Part shown: in pieces, positions 20,148-29,718 of the stretch
How positions within the stretch are numbered: position 1 is the first letter of the stretch
How the letters are laid out: every line of letters begins with the position of its first letter
Origin: Streptomyces liliiviolaceus
GTDB lineage: Bacteria; Actinomycetota; Actinomycetes; Streptomycetales; Streptomycetaceae
DNA: 64,000 nucleotides
Direction of reading: 5' to 3'
Assembly: GCF_018070025.1 (NCBI RefSeq)
Contig: NZ_JAGPYQ010000001.1
Span: forward strand, 4,340,001-4,404,000
Made by a program: the position numbers and the translations under genes
The notes under the pieces: model-generated
What the model saw: the letters and a program-made list of their open reading frames with translations, nothing else
Databases searched by the model: none
What the model was told of the DNA's origin: nothing

Positions 20148-20366
20148 ATGCCAACACCAACCGGACCCTCCTCCCCGCACCCGCTCACTGCCCAGGAGCT
20201 CGCGGCCCATGAGGTCCTCACCTCCTTCGACGCCTACGCCCGTGTCCGCGCGGCCCGCGACGGCGTCCTGCCTTCCTCCCGCGTCGGGCCGCGCGAGGAA
20301 GAACGCGCATTCGACGAGCTACAGCAGGCCATCGCCCGGCTCCGCACCACTTCACGACCCCGATAG
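20148..20366 (+). CDS. small hypothetical protein
   Basis: A 72-aa frame starting at ATG 20148, 25 nt after the STAS gene, so possibly co-transcribed. It is largely helical by eye (AQELAAHEVLTSFDAYARVR, then EEERAFDELQQAIARL) and charged. I do not recognise it. Confidence 0.5.
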   Translation: MPTPTGPSSPHPLTAQELAAHEVLTSFDAYARVRAARDGVLPSSRVGPREEERAFDELQQAIARLRTTSRPR

Positions 20367-20841
20367 GACCAGAGGGAACGCCATCCGGTACAGTAGCCGC
20401 CGCGCTGTTCAGCCGGTCGCTGCGCGTTCGGACCGGTCCGTGGTGTGGGAGAAGCGGTAGGACTCGGTTCCGGTCTGGATGATCGCGCCGTTAAGGGTGC
20501 GGCCTCGAACCACCTGGGCTTGGGTCACCTCCTGACCAGGCGAGCCGCCCACCAAGGTTCTGGCAGGAGCGGACAGTCGACCTCCGCGAAGCCCAACGCT
20601 ACTGATCTTCTCGGCCCTGACGGTGAGCAGTCGCACCAGGACTCCCGGGGCCGCTGCCCCTGCCCAACCCCGGACAGCCGCCCGACATCGGGCTCACCGC
20701 CTTCTTTTCGCGTCACGCACTGTCACGCACTACCGGGTCCGGAAGTTTCCCCGACCGGTGCGGCTTCGGGGTACGGAGCCTTCAGCAGGAGGTCGGTCCC
20801 CGGGGGTCGGCGAGCACCTGCTCGGCGAGAACGGACAACAG
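20367..20841. other. intergenic; possible IstB tail fragment
   Basis: About 475 bases with no intact gene. On the minus strand at about 20409-20490 a peptide IIQTGTESYRFSH resembles the C-terminal GDSYRLK-type end of IstB helper ATPases of IS21 elements; the rest of such a gene is not present. Low confidence. Confidence 0.3.
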
Positions 20842-21425
20842 TTACCGACGGTGGCGGGCTGTGTCGCGCAGGAGCCTGAAGGCGTCCTCGGGACCGGAGG
20901 GGGAGGCGGGCGGTGATAAACCCTTTCGCCTGCCGGATCCGGTGGTGGCTCTCCAGAGCCCGGTGGAACTGGCCGTTGGGGGCTACACCGTCCGCGATCG
21001 CCCTCTGCGGGAGCAGGCTGATGGCGGCCATGTTCGCCAAACTCTGCGCCAGATACACATCACGGGCGGACATCGGATGGTCACGGAAGAGGCTCAGCCC
21101 ACCGATCGTCTCCTCCCGTAGCCGCATGGGCAGTGTGGTGATGCGCGCATGTCCCAGCGCCTGAAAGATCCGCTGCCGCAGCAGGCCAGCGGCGCTCGAT
21201 GTCGTCCCAGTCGGCCACCACAACCGGCTGCCCTGTGAAGAAGCAGTCCAGCCAGAACCCCTGCTCGTGGCTGCGGTGCAGCAGGACGAGCAGTTCGGTG
21301 CTGTCACAAGGAGCTGTCCACCGCTGCTGATACGGCGGCCGCACTGTCGCTGAGTTCGCAGACGGAGCGATCCAGCAACTCGGGGCTCCACCTTCCATGG
21401 CGGTGCCACCACCCCCGTTGAGCAA
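20842..21425 (-). pseudogene. GAF-ANTAR regulator with two frameshifts
   Basis: Three frames together give one GAF-ANTAR protein. The first part reads ELLVLLHRSHEQGFWLDCFF, TGQPVVVADWDDIERRWP; the frame changes near 21170-21200; then ALGHARITTLPMRLREETIG, GLSLFRDHPMSARDVYLAQS and HHRIRQAKGFITARL; then at a five-base G run (20899-20903, C on the coding strand) the frame changes again to PSGPEDAFRLLRDTARHRR and a stop at 20842. Such proteins sense a ligand through GAF and bind nascent RNA through ANTAR. As written it cannot be made whole. Confidence 0.72.
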
Positions 21426-22187
21426 CGTCAGGGATAGGCCGATCGAGCGAAAGAGAACTCTCGGAGCGAGCCATCCGGCTTGCCGTACCGGATACGTGGT
21501 GAAGGTCGGCGCCAGGTGCGAGCCGCGTACCCGGAACCACCTCTCTGCGACGCCCTGATGCTCCAGTCCGCGGCCGCATAACGGGGCGGCACGGACCGGA
21601 TGGTCCCCCTGTCAGGATCATTGCTGGCACCGTGCGCCACTTTGATCAGGAGCGGCACGGACGAGGGGATCCGTGTGGGCGGCGGCTTCGGCACCGCCGC
21701 CCACAGCGCCTCCATGCCCGGTCGCGTCGCCGGCCCAGCCCTGCTCGCGCGACCGGGGAATGGCCAACAGTGCCTACAGGCAGGCCCGTTGCTGCACCAG
21801 TCTCCTTGCACACCTCATGCAATAAAGGGGGTGATTCACCGTTCGGACTAGCGGATTCCGTCGTGTCGAAGGCGGAATCCGGGTGGCGGTCCAGCCCAGG
21901 AATGCAGCCCTGGCATGCGATTTCGCCGCCACGTACGGCTGGCCGACCGTCCGGCCGGAGGCAGAGATCCACCCCGCCGGACCCTTGGCATGCTTTCATG
22001 CCGCTTACGCATCAATTGCGTGGTGGTGTGTTCCGGGCCGACAGCCCCGTTGCTCTTCTGTCGCTCCGGACAGTGCGTGCTTTCTTTCGCCGCGGTGCCG
22101 ACCGTCAATGCCATCCATCCCTCATATCTCCATCCGATCCGCCCACAGGGTGTCGGGTGGGGTGTGTCTGCCTCTGGAAGGAACTCT
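21426..22187. other. upstream region of DUF4331 gene, no supported gene
   Basis: About 760 bases. Open frames are short and arginine/proline-rich. It must hold the promoter for the cluster starting at 22188; no clear consensus elements were picked out beyond the ribosome site GGAAGGA at 22176-22182. Confidence 0.4.
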
Positions 22188-23753
22188 GTGAAGGCAACGA
22201 CCGCCAGGCGCCGCTCACGACGCGTCCTGGACCACTCCCTGCTGGTACTCGGTACCGGTGCTCTGGCCGTCTCGGTGAGCGTCCTGACCTTGGCGCCCGG
22301 CGTCAGTCAGGCATCCAGCCACCGTGAGGCGCCGCTCATCGCCGGTGACCCGCGGGCGGACAACACCGACGTCTACGCGTTCACCAGCCCCGACAAGCCC
22401 GACAGCGTCACCCTCGTCGCGAACTGGATCCCGTTCGAGGAGCCCAACGGCGGTCCGAACTTCTACGCCTTCGCGGACGACGCCCGCTACAACATCAAGA
22501 TCGACAACAACGGTGACGGAGTGTCGGATGTCACCTACACCTGGCGCTTCCGCAACCAGGTCCGTGACACGGCCAACCAGTTCCTCTACAACACCGGACA
22601 GGTCACCTCACTGACCGACCCGGACCTGAACTTCCGCCAGGTCTACGACCTGGTCCTCACCAAAAATGGCAGGAGCCGGGTCCTGAAGTCCAACGTGCCG
22701 GTGGCGCCGTCACGTGTGGGACCTGCCTCGATGCCCGACTACGGCGCGCTGCGCAACCAGGCGGTGAGCTCCCTCGCCGGCGGCGGCAAGACCTTCGCGG
22801 GGCAGGCCGACGACCCGTTCTTCGCGGACCTGCGGGTCTTCGACCTCCTGTACGGCGGCAACCTGTCCGAGCGAGGACAGGACACCCTGGCGGGCTACAA
22901 CGTCAACTCCGTCGCCCTGCAGATCCCCAAGAAGGAGCTCGCTCTCAGGGGCAACAGCTCACGCAACCCGGTCATCGGCGTCTGGTCCACCACCGACCGC
23001 CAGGGCGTGCAGGTCGCCGACTCGCGCACCCGCCACGACAAGTGGCGGCAGGTCTCGCGCCTGGGGAACCCGCTGGTCAACGAGGTCGTCGTCCCGCTGA
23101 AGTACAAAGACGCCTTCAACACCCTCAACCCGGACCAGGACCGCACCGTCAAGCCGGTCGTGGACAAGGTCTTCGACCCCATCCTGCCCAAGCTGATCCA
23201 GAAGGTCTACGGGGTCCCGGCACCCGCCACTCCCCGCAACGACCTCGCCGAGATCTACCTGACCGGCATCTGCAAGGCATGCGGGCCCATCAAGGCCGAC
23301 CTCAACGCCCACCGGCTGAACAAGGACGCAAGCCTCAAGCAGATCGTGCCTGCCGAGGAACTGCGCCTGAACATGGCCGTGCCTCCCACCGCCGACCCCC
23401 AGCGGTACGGGGTGCTCGCCGGAGACCTCGCGGGCTTCCCCAACGGGCGTCGCCTCACCGACGACGCCATCGACATCTCGCTCCAGGCCGTGGAGGGCGC
23501 GGCCCAGACCGGCACGCTCGTTCCGGCGCTGGCCGACGGCGACAAGGTCAACACCAACGACCGGCCGTTCAACACGTCGTTCCCCTACCTGGCTCTGCCC
23601 CACACCAAGTCCGTGAACAGCGGGCCCGGCGGGAACCAGGCGCAGCAGCAGTCCTCGCTCAGGACGTCCAGCGCCATCGGTGCCGGTGCCCTTGGCTCCC
23701 TCATGCTGGGGGCCGGCGGCTGGCGACTGCGCCGCCGCAACAGGACCAGCTGA
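22188..23753 (+). CDS. DUF4331 secreted, membrane-anchored protein
   Basis: A 521-aa exported protein. It begins with a charged stretch and hydrophobic core (SLLVLGTGALAVSVSVLTLA), then the family hallmark SSHREAPLIAGDPRADNTDV and FVNW-like block SVTLVANWIPFEEPNGGPNF. The C-terminus has a hydrophobic helix (IGAGALGSLMLGAGG) followed by RLRRRNR, so it is likely held in the membrane. The GTG at 22188 follows GGAAGGA and gives the signal peptide directly. DUF4331 has no settled function. The same-strand TPR and NicO-type genes downstream are likely partners. Confidence 0.9.
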   Translation: MKATTARRRSRRVLDHSLLVLGTGALAVSVSVLTLAPGVSQASSHREAPLIAGDPRADNTDVYAFTSPDKPDSVTLVANWIPFEEPNGGPNFYAFADDARYNIKIDNNGDGVSDVTYTWRFRNQVRDTANQFLYNTGQVTSLTDPDLNFRQVYDLVLTKNGRSRVLKSNVPVAPSRVGPASMPDYGALRNQAVSSLAGGGKTFAGQADDPFFADLRVFDLLYGGNLSERGQDTLAGYNVNSVALQIPKKELALRGNSSRNPVIGVWSTTDRQGVQVADSRTRHDKWRQVSRLGNPLVNEVVVPLKYKDAFNTLNPDQDRTVKPVVDKVFDPILPKLIQKVYGVPAPATPRNDLAEIYLTGICKACGPIKADLNAHRLNKDASLKQIVPAEELRLNMAVPPTADPQRYGVLAGDLAGFPNGRRLTDDAIDISLQAVEGAAQTGTLVPALADGDKVNTNDRPFNTSFPYLALPHTKSVNSGPGGNQAQQQSSLRTSSAIGAGALGSLMLGAGGWRLRRRNRTS

Positions 23754-23777
23754 CGCCTGAGGTTCACAAGGCATAGC

Positions 23778-23813
23778 GCCGGTGCCCGCCCCTGCCTCGG
23801 GCCGGGCACCGGC
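23778..23813 (+). terminator. hairpin between DUF4331 and TPR genes
   Basis: An 11-bp perfect stem (GCCGGTGCCCG with CGGGCACCGGC) around a 14-nt loop, with no T run. It lies 24 bp after the DUF4331 stop and could attenuate or end that transcript, or stabilise its 3' end. Confidence 0.55.
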
Positions 23814-23833
23814 TTCATCAGCAGGGAGCCCCC

Positions 23834-25165
23834 ATGCACGACCAAGCCCCCACACCGGCCCCCGCGCGGGCCCGCCGCCGACTGCGCAGCGGCATCGTCA
23901 CCCTGGCGCTGGGCGCGGCCCTGTTCACCGTCGGCGCCGTCGTCCTGCCCCCGGACGGGCACACCACCGCCGAAGCCAGTCGTCCGGCACCACCGGCCAG
24001 AGGCACGCTCGGCGCCCTTAAGGACCGCGTGCGTCACGTCCCTCGGGACGCCGGCGCGTGGGCCGCTCTGGGCATGGCCTACGTCCAGCAGGCCCGCAGC
24101 ACCGCCGATCCGGGTACGTACGACCGCGCCGAGAAGGCCCTGCGGCGGTCCCTGACCGAGCAGCCCGACGACAACACCGACGCCCAGATCGGCATGGGCG
24201 CCCTCGCGGCGGCACGCCACGACTTCCCCACCGCACTCGACTGGGCCCGGCAAGCGACCACGAGCGCCCCGTACAACCCGGTCGCCTACGGAGTTCTCGC
24301 CGACGCCTACACCCAGCTCGGCCGGTACCCTGCCGCCTACCGGGCCGTTCAGCGCATGAACGACCTGCGCCCGGACGCACCCGCCCTGGCTCGCGCCTCG
24401 TACACGTTCGAACTGCGCGGCAAGATCGGCCAGGCGGTCGCACTCATGAGGCGTTCACTCAACGCCGCCTCGACCACCGGCGAACGGTCCTTCGCACACA
24501 CCGTTCTGTCCACGCTCGCTCTGCAGAGCGGCGACGCCCGTGGGGCACGACGTGAGGCGCAGGCGGGTCTGCGCGAGGCACCGGACGACTCAGCCCTCCT
24601 CGAAGCCCGTGCGCGGGCCCATGCGGCCCTGGGAAAGCCCAGCCAGGCAGTCGCCGACTACCGGGCCGCGATCGCCGTCGCCCCTCTGCCGCACTACCTG
24701 CTCGGCCTGGGCGAACTCCAGCAGTCACTCGGCCATCCGCAGGAAGCCGAGGCACAGTACGCCGTCCTGCGAGGCCAGGAAGCCATTCGCCGATCCGAAC
24801 ACGCAGTGGCCGACACCGACGCGATCCTCTTCGAAGCCGACCACGGCCGCCCCTCGCAAGCGGTGACGATGGCTCAGGAGGCTCTGCGAACAAGGCCGTT
24901 CATCGCGGTTCACGACGCGCTGGCCTGGGCCCTGCACCGCGACGGCCGGCACCGCGAGGCACTCGGGCAGGCCGACCGGGCACTTGCTCTCGGTACCCGC
25001 AACGCACTGTTCCTGTACCACCGCGCGGTCATCCACCACTCTCTCGGCGACGACGCCGCGGCGCGCTCGGATCTCAAGGCGGCGCTGAGTACCGAGCCGC
25101 ACTTCCATCCGCTGCACGCGGCCACGGCGCGTGCCCTGCTCCAACGGATCGACAACACTCCATGA
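23834..25165 (+). CDS. TPR-repeat protein with N-terminal membrane anchor
   Basis: A 443-aa protein: short basic N-terminus, one hydrophobic segment (VTLALGAALFTVGAVVL), then mostly tetratricopeptide-like helices, e.g. AWAALGMAYVQQA, AYGVLADAYTQLGRYPAAYR, LEARARAHAALGKPSQAVAD and DALAWALHRDGRHREALGQA. TPR arrays mediate protein contacts, here probably on the outer face of the membrane. The ATG at 23834 follows GGGAG. The stop overlaps the start of the NicO-type gene (ATGA), so both are translated together. Likely a scaffold for the DUF4331/transporter unit (inference). Confidence 0.85.
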   Translation: MHDQAPTPAPARARRRLRSGIVTLALGAALFTVGAVVLPPDGHTTAEASRPAPPARGTLGALKDRVRHVPRDAGAWAALGMAYVQQARSTADPGTYDRAEKALRRSLTEQPDDNTDAQIGMGALAAARHDFPTALDWARQATTSAPYNPVAYGVLADAYTQLGRYPAAYRAVQRMNDLRPDAPALARASYTFELRGKIGQAVALMRRSLNAASTTGERSFAHTVLSTLALQSGDARGARREAQAGLREAPDDSALLEARARAHAALGKPSQAVADYRAAIAVAPLPHYLLGLGELQQSLGHPQEAEAQYAVLRGQEAIRRSEHAVADTDAILFEADHGRPSQAVTMAQEALRTRPFIAVHDALAWALHRDGRHREALGQADRALALGTRNALFLYHRAVIHHSLGDDAAARSDLKAALSTEPHFHPLHAATARALLQRIDNTP

Positions 25166-26799
25166 ACCACACCCTGCAGCGCGCCACGCTCATGGCGGCC
25201 TCGATCGCCCTGGCCACCGTCGGCGGGCTCTCCCCGGCCGACGCGGCGCCCGCACACCCCCTGGGCAACTTCACCGTCAACTACCACACCGGTCTGCGCC
25301 TGCACCCCGACCGGATCGACGCCACAGTGGTCGTCGACCGAGCGGAGATCGCGACGCTGCAGGAACGAGCCGATGTCGACGACGACCACGACGCCACCAT
25401 CTCGCCCACCGAGTCGCGCGCGTACGCCGAGGCCGGCTGCTCCACTCTCGCCGACCAGCTCCACGCCGCCGTGCGGGAAGCCGGCGTCACCTGGCGGGCG
25501 GTGTCGTCGAAACTGACCTACGAACCCGGCGAGGCGGGTCTCGAAACCAGCCGCCTCACCTGCGCCTACACGACAGCCGCAGACCTCTCCCGCCCTGCGG
25601 ACATCGGCATCCGCACCAACTACGCCACCCAGCGCATCGGCTGGCGCGAGATGACCGTGTCGGGCGACGGCGTCCGCGTCTCCGGTACCAGCCTGTCGAG
25701 CGTCTCCCGCACCGACGAACTCAGGCATTACCCCCGTGACCCGGCGGCCGGCCCGCTGGACCAACGAGCCGCCCGACTGCACACCGTACCGGGCACGAGC
25801 GCCCGGACGAGTCCGGGCGGAGCCGCCCTGCCCGGCGCGGGCTGGTTCGACCGAGTCCTGGGGAAGACGTCCGCTGTCTTCGACTCGCTCGTCGGCGCCC
25901 GCGAGCTCACCGTCCCCATCGGCCTGCTGGCCCTGCTACTGGCCCTGATCCTGGGAGCCTCGCACGCCGTGCTGCCAGGGCACGGGAAAACCATCATGGC
26001 CTCCTACCTCGCCGGTCGGCGCGGTACGCGACGCGACGCGGTAACGGTCGGTGCCACCGTCACCCTGACCCACACAGCAGGTGTGCTCGTACTGGGACTC
26101 GCTCTCCCCGTCGCCACCCACCTGGCCGGCGAGACCGTCCTGACCTGGCTGGGAGCGGCAAGCGGCCTGATCGTCACAGGCATCGGACTGTGGCTCCTCG
26201 CCTCCGCCCTGCGCAACAAACCTCATCACGGTCACCACCACCATCACGGCGAAGGCCATGACCACGGCCACCAGCACAGCCACCACGGTCACCACGGTCA
26301 CGAGAACCATGACCCCACTTCCGTCAGTAGCAGCCTCGGAGGACTCCTCCCACGGCGCCGCACCCCTCAGCCGGGCAGAAGCGGCGCCGTAGCCACACTC
26401 GTCAGGCCGACGGACGCCGTATCTCTCGGCGCTGCCCACCACCACACCGAGCCCCGCCGCGCAGGCCGGGGTGGCCTCATCGCCATGGGCATCGCCGGCG
26501 GCCTCGTACCCAGCCCGTCAGCCCTCGTCGTCCTCCTCGGCGCTGTAGCGCTGGGCCGGACCGCCTTCGGGGTACTCCTGGTCATCGCCTACGGCCTGGG
26601 CATGGCCGGGACTCTCACCCTCGTCGGCCTCCTCCTGGTGGGACTGCGCGAACGCCTGGAAGCCCGCCTGAAATCGCCGTCCGGCAGTCACCTGCGCGCC
26701 GTTCGCGTCCTGGCCCGCCTCGGCCCCGTGGCCACCGCTCTCCTGGTCGTCATCGTAGGCCTCGGCCTCACCGCCCGAGCCGCCATCGCTGCCGCTTGA
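25162..26799 (+). CDS. NicO-family nickel/cobalt-type transporter with EF-hand-like loop
   Basis: A 545-aa exported membrane protein. After a signal peptide, ~200 extracytoplasmic residues (HPLGNFTVNYHTGLRLHPD) carry an EF-hand-like loop at residues 73-84 (D-D-D-H-D-A-T-I-S-P-T-E), a possible Ca2+ site. The membrane part has NicO features: LLALILGASHAVLPGHGKTI, then VTLTHTAGVLVLGLAL, a histidine-rich loop after residue ~355 (many H with G, D, E), and GIAGGLVPSPSALVVLLGA. Such proteins export or import Ni2+/Co2+ or related ions; the real substrate is not known here. Coupled to the TPR gene by a 4-nt overlap. Confidence 0.88.
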   Translation: MNHTLQRATLMAASIALATVGGLSPADAAPAHPLGNFTVNYHTGLRLHPDRIDATVVVDRAEIATLQERADVDDDHDATISPTESRAYAEAGCSTLADQLHAAVREAGVTWRAVSSKLTYEPGEAGLETSRLTCAYTTAADLSRPADIGIRTNYATQRIGWREMTVSGDGVRVSGTSLSSVSRTDELRHYPRDPAAGPLDQRAARLHTVPGTSARTSPGGAALPGAGWFDRVLGKTSAVFDSLVGARELTVPIGLLALLLALILGASHAVLPGHGKTIMASYLAGRRGTRRDAVTVGATVTLTHTAGVLVLGLALPVATHLAGETVLTWLGAASGLIVTGIGLWLLASALRNKPHHGHHHHHGEGHDHGHQHSHHGHHGHENHDPTSVSSSLGGLLPRRRTPQPGRSGAVATLVRPTDAVSLGAAHHHTEPRRAGRGGLIAMGIAGGLVPSPSALVVLLGAVALGRTAFGVLLVIAYGLGMAGTLTLVGLLLVGLRERLEARLKSPSGSHLRAVRVLARLGPVATALLVVIVGLGLTARAAIAAA

Positions 26800-26897
26800 A
26801 CCCTCGGGCGACTGCGTACTGCCTCGTAATAGGGGCCTCCCGAAACAGGGTCCAGGACGGCCATACAGCCAAGGAAATCTCCGGGCGCCGTGACAGG

Positions 26898-28235
26898 CAG
26901 GGCTTGGGCGAGTTCCGGGGTCGGGCGGGCCGTGACCGGTTGGGGTGCATAGCAGAGCAGGCACGGGCTTCGTGATCATTGGGGTGTCGAAGCTCAACGA
27001 TCATGAGGTGGCCCGTGCCTGCCGCTGCATCTTCTCTCATCCCGCCGGTGCTGGTGAAGCTGGGTCCGCTGGATGCCAGTCAAGTCGCTGACCTGCGGCC
27101 CTTTCTGGAGCGGGTGCCTGACCCGCGGGCGAGGCGGGGCCGCTGGTACTCGCTGACCGCGATCCTCCTCGTCTGTGCCTGCGCGGCCGTCTCCGGAATG
27201 AGGAGCGTGGATGAGAACGCCGAGTGGGCGGCACGGGCCTCGGACACCGTGCTGACGGCCGTCGGAGTCCGCCGGCATCCGCTCAGGTGGCGCCGTGCCC
27301 CCTCGCGGACCACGATCGGCCGCGTGCTCGCGGCCGTCGACGGTGACACCTTGGACCAAGCGGTCGGCGCCTACCTCACCGCCCGGAACACCGCGGGAAC
27401 AGTCCCGGGTAAACGACTGGTGATCGCCGTCGACGGCAAGTCACTGCGGGGATCGGCCCGCCTGTCCGCCAGCCGCAGACACCTGCTCTCCGCCGTCACT
27501 CACCACCGGGCCCTGACCCTCGCCCAGGCCGAGGTCGGAACCAAGACGAACGAGACCGCGCACTTCCGGCCCCTGCTCGAACCGCTGGACCTGACCGGCA
27601 CCGTCGTCACCTTCGACGCCCTGCACTCGGTCAAGGCGAACGTCACCTGGCTGGTCGAGACGAAGAACGCCCACTACATCGCCATGATCAAGCGGAATCA
27701 GCCGACCGCCCACCGGCAGCTCGCCGCCCTGCCCTGGCCTGACATCGCCGTCCAGCACACCGCTTCCTCTGCCGGACACGGCCGCCAGGAGTCCCGCTCG
27801 ATCAAGACCTGCGGCATCGCCGACGAACTCGGCGGGATCGCCTTCCCCCACGGCCGCCTCGCTCTCCGCGTCCACCGACGCCGCAAACAGACCGGCGAGC
27901 GCGAGAGCCGCGAGACCATCTACGCCGTCACCAGCCTCGACGCCCACCAGACCACCCGGCCGAACTCGCCGCCGCCGTCCGCGGCCACTGGGCCGTCGAG
28001 GCCCTGCACCACGTGAGAGACGTGACCTACGCCGAGGACGCCTCCACCCTCCACACCGGCACCGCACCCCGCGCCATGGCCACCTTCCGTAACCTCGCCA
28101 TCGGCCTGCTCAAAACCCTCGGAGCCGTCAACATCGCCAAGACCACCCGCGCAATCCGCGATCAGCCCGACCGAACCCTCCCACTCCTGGGCATCACCAA
28201 CAACCCGGACGCTCAGGGAACTTGATCACGCCCTG
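26898..28235 (+). mobile_element. ISAs1-family insertion sequence, 1338 bp
   Basis: Terminal inverted repeats: left CAGGGCTTGGGCGAGTTCC from 26898; the right end, reversed, reads CAGGGCGTGATCAAGTTCC ending at 28235 (15 of 19 positions match). They enclose one transposase gene, which reads rightward and whose stop lies in the right repeat. No matching 8-10 bp target duplication was seen in the flanks, so the insertion is old or rearranged. Confidence 0.8.
27015..28225 (+). pseudogene. ISAs1-family transposase, single frameshift
   Basis: From GTG 27015 the frame gives a typical ISAs1 transposase: LRPFLERVPDPRARRGRWYS, LTAILLVCACAAVSG, the catalytic VIAVDGKSLRGSAR, VTFDALHS and YIAMIKRNQP. After HQTTR the frame is lost at a CCC run (27955-27957, one base too few). 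The remainder continues one frame over: [27 protein letters not shown] and [10 protein letters not shown] to the stop at 28225. ISAs1 elements are not known to me for programmed frameshifting, so I call it inactive, unless the lost base is a sequencing error. Confidence 0.82.
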
Positions 28236-28723
28236 GCTCGGCTGGCGCCCGGACCCTGCTCCCGGTCGAGTTCAGGTCTCTCCGTCGACGGTACGAGGAC
28301 ATACCTCTGGGCCCGTGTTGCCGTTGACACGAGCCCTTCGGTAAGGCGGTATCGAGCGCCGCGACCGGGTCTAGGCCACAGCCGGGTATCTCGAACATGT
28401 GAGCTCGGACGCTCGTGGCCGAAAACTGGACACACTGTGCGCGAGGAACTCTGCGGCCAATACGGTCCCCAGCTGCGCTCCTGGAGTCGATGTGAGCCCG
28501 TCGTTGCCGCGCTCCGCCCGTGGGGCCATCGAGCGTTTCGGAAGAACCACGTGTGCGCTCAGCTCGGTTGGTCTGCCGCCGGTCCGACTCGTGCGCGGGG
28601 GTTGGAGGGGGCACCAAGCGCTGGTCTCCAGGTGCTGGTTTGTACAGCGGGGTGGGTTTGGGAGTCATGCTGCTCATTGGCGAGCAAAGTCCGTTATCAC
28701 ACTTAGCGCGTAAAGTTCCGCGG
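28236..28723. other. intergenic, no supported gene
   Basis: About 490 bases right of the ISAs1 element. No open frame has a recognisable product or a good ribosome site. Confidence 0.4.
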
Positions 28724-28972
28724 GTGACGAACGCCCTGCACCGCCACTCGATCGACTGCTCGCCCGAGCGCCCGGCCCCGTGCGACGACGCCCACGACGC
28801 CTACCGACAGCTCGCCGACTGGACCGCCGAGGGCGGTGTGTACAAGCTGGTCTCCGGCGCGTTCTCCTCCGAAGCCCGCCGTCACAACCGGGCCCTGGAC
28901 CTGGAGAACCGCGTCGACGAGGGCTTCCGCACCACTTGGAAGGTCCGACGTTGCCGCTGGTGCCGCAGGTGA
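28724..28972 (+). CDS. small hypothetical protein
   Basis: An 82-aa frame from GTG 28724. The peptide has natural-looking composition (NALHRHSIDCSPERPAPCDD, YRQLADWTAEGGVYKLVSGA, RALDLENRVDEGFRTTW) and a helical middle, unlike the random frames around it. I do not recognise it. It may be a fragment of a longer gene lost when mobile elements entered nearby. Confidence 0.35.
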   Translation: MTNALHRHSIDCSPERPAPCDDAHDAYRQLADWTAEGGVYKLVSGAFSSEARRHNRALDLENRVDEGFRTTWKVRRCRWCRR

Positions 28973-29382
28973 GCGCCCACAGCGTCAGGTCGTCCGGGGC
29001 CGTGTCGAGCGCCGACCCGCCATAGTCGGGCGGGCACCTTCACATCGGCTTGCGCGGAGAGAGCCACAGGTGCCACGGGGCGCGGCCTGCCGGACGAGCT
29101 CACCGAGCCGGCCGTCTCGACGAGGTACACCGTGTCAGGACAGCACAGTCCACCACCCGGCTCGTCTTGCACCACTGCGGGATTCACCCCGTCGGCACAG
29201 CAGCAAGGAGGAACGAGTCGTGCCGTATCTCTTGTTCGGTGCCCATCGGTTGCTGGCGAGCAAGTTCATCCACAGGGGGGGCAGGTGGGGACGGATTTGA
29301 ACCCGGTCGAGCGGTTACAGTCCGCATCCTGGAGCCTTTTGATCAGTTTCGATCGTTGAGGGAGCGAGTGCCATCCGGTCTG
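28973..29382. other. intergenic, no supported gene
   Basis: About 410 bases downstream of both the small plus-strand frame and the minus-strand immunity-like gene. Nothing recognisable was found. Confidence 0.4.
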
Positions 29383-29718
29383 TCAGTAATCGGTGAGATC
29401 CACGGTCACATCGCAGTGGGGATCGTCGGAGGGCTGATGCAGATGCTCGTTTGCCAGGAATGCCGGGGAAGCCAGAGCACCGAGCAGGCCGGGCCCGGTG
29501 TGGCTGCTCAGCACGTCCACGCCGTACGTACGGTCTCGTTCAGGAGATCGGAAATAGAGGCGTATCCGGTCCTCGCCTGTGATGACCGCTCCGATGAACA
29601 GCGGCTTCCACGCCACATGCGTGGTGACGAAGGAGCGAACGAGATCAAGGAGACGGCCGGTGGCCGCCTGCTCGGTGCCCGGCTCCGGAGAATTCACATC
29701 TTGGCCCATGCGGGACAC
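29383..29718 (-). CDS. putative immunity protein of an adjacent toxin
   Basis: An 111-aa acidic, soluble protein (ATG 29718 or second ATG 29709). Middle part: LLDLVRSFVTTHVAWKPLFI, GAVITGEDRIRLYFRSPERD, YGVDVLSSHTGPGLL. I do not recognise the family. Its start overlaps the end of the toxin-like gene by 16-25 nt, the typical coupling of toxin and immunity genes. Role as immunity protein is inferred from this position, small size and the toxin-like neighbour. Confidence 0.6.
   Translation of the reverse strand: MSRMGQDVNSPEPGTEQAATGRLLDLVRSFVTTHVAWKPLFIGAVITGEDRIRLYFRSPERDRTYGVDVLSSHTGPGLLGALASPAFLANEHLHQPSDDPHCDVTVDLTDY

Noticed and set aside
20409..20490. IstB-like C-terminal peptide
   Set aside because: Only about 20 residues resemble IstB; no ATPase motifs nearby, so noted under the intergenic entry but not called as a gene.
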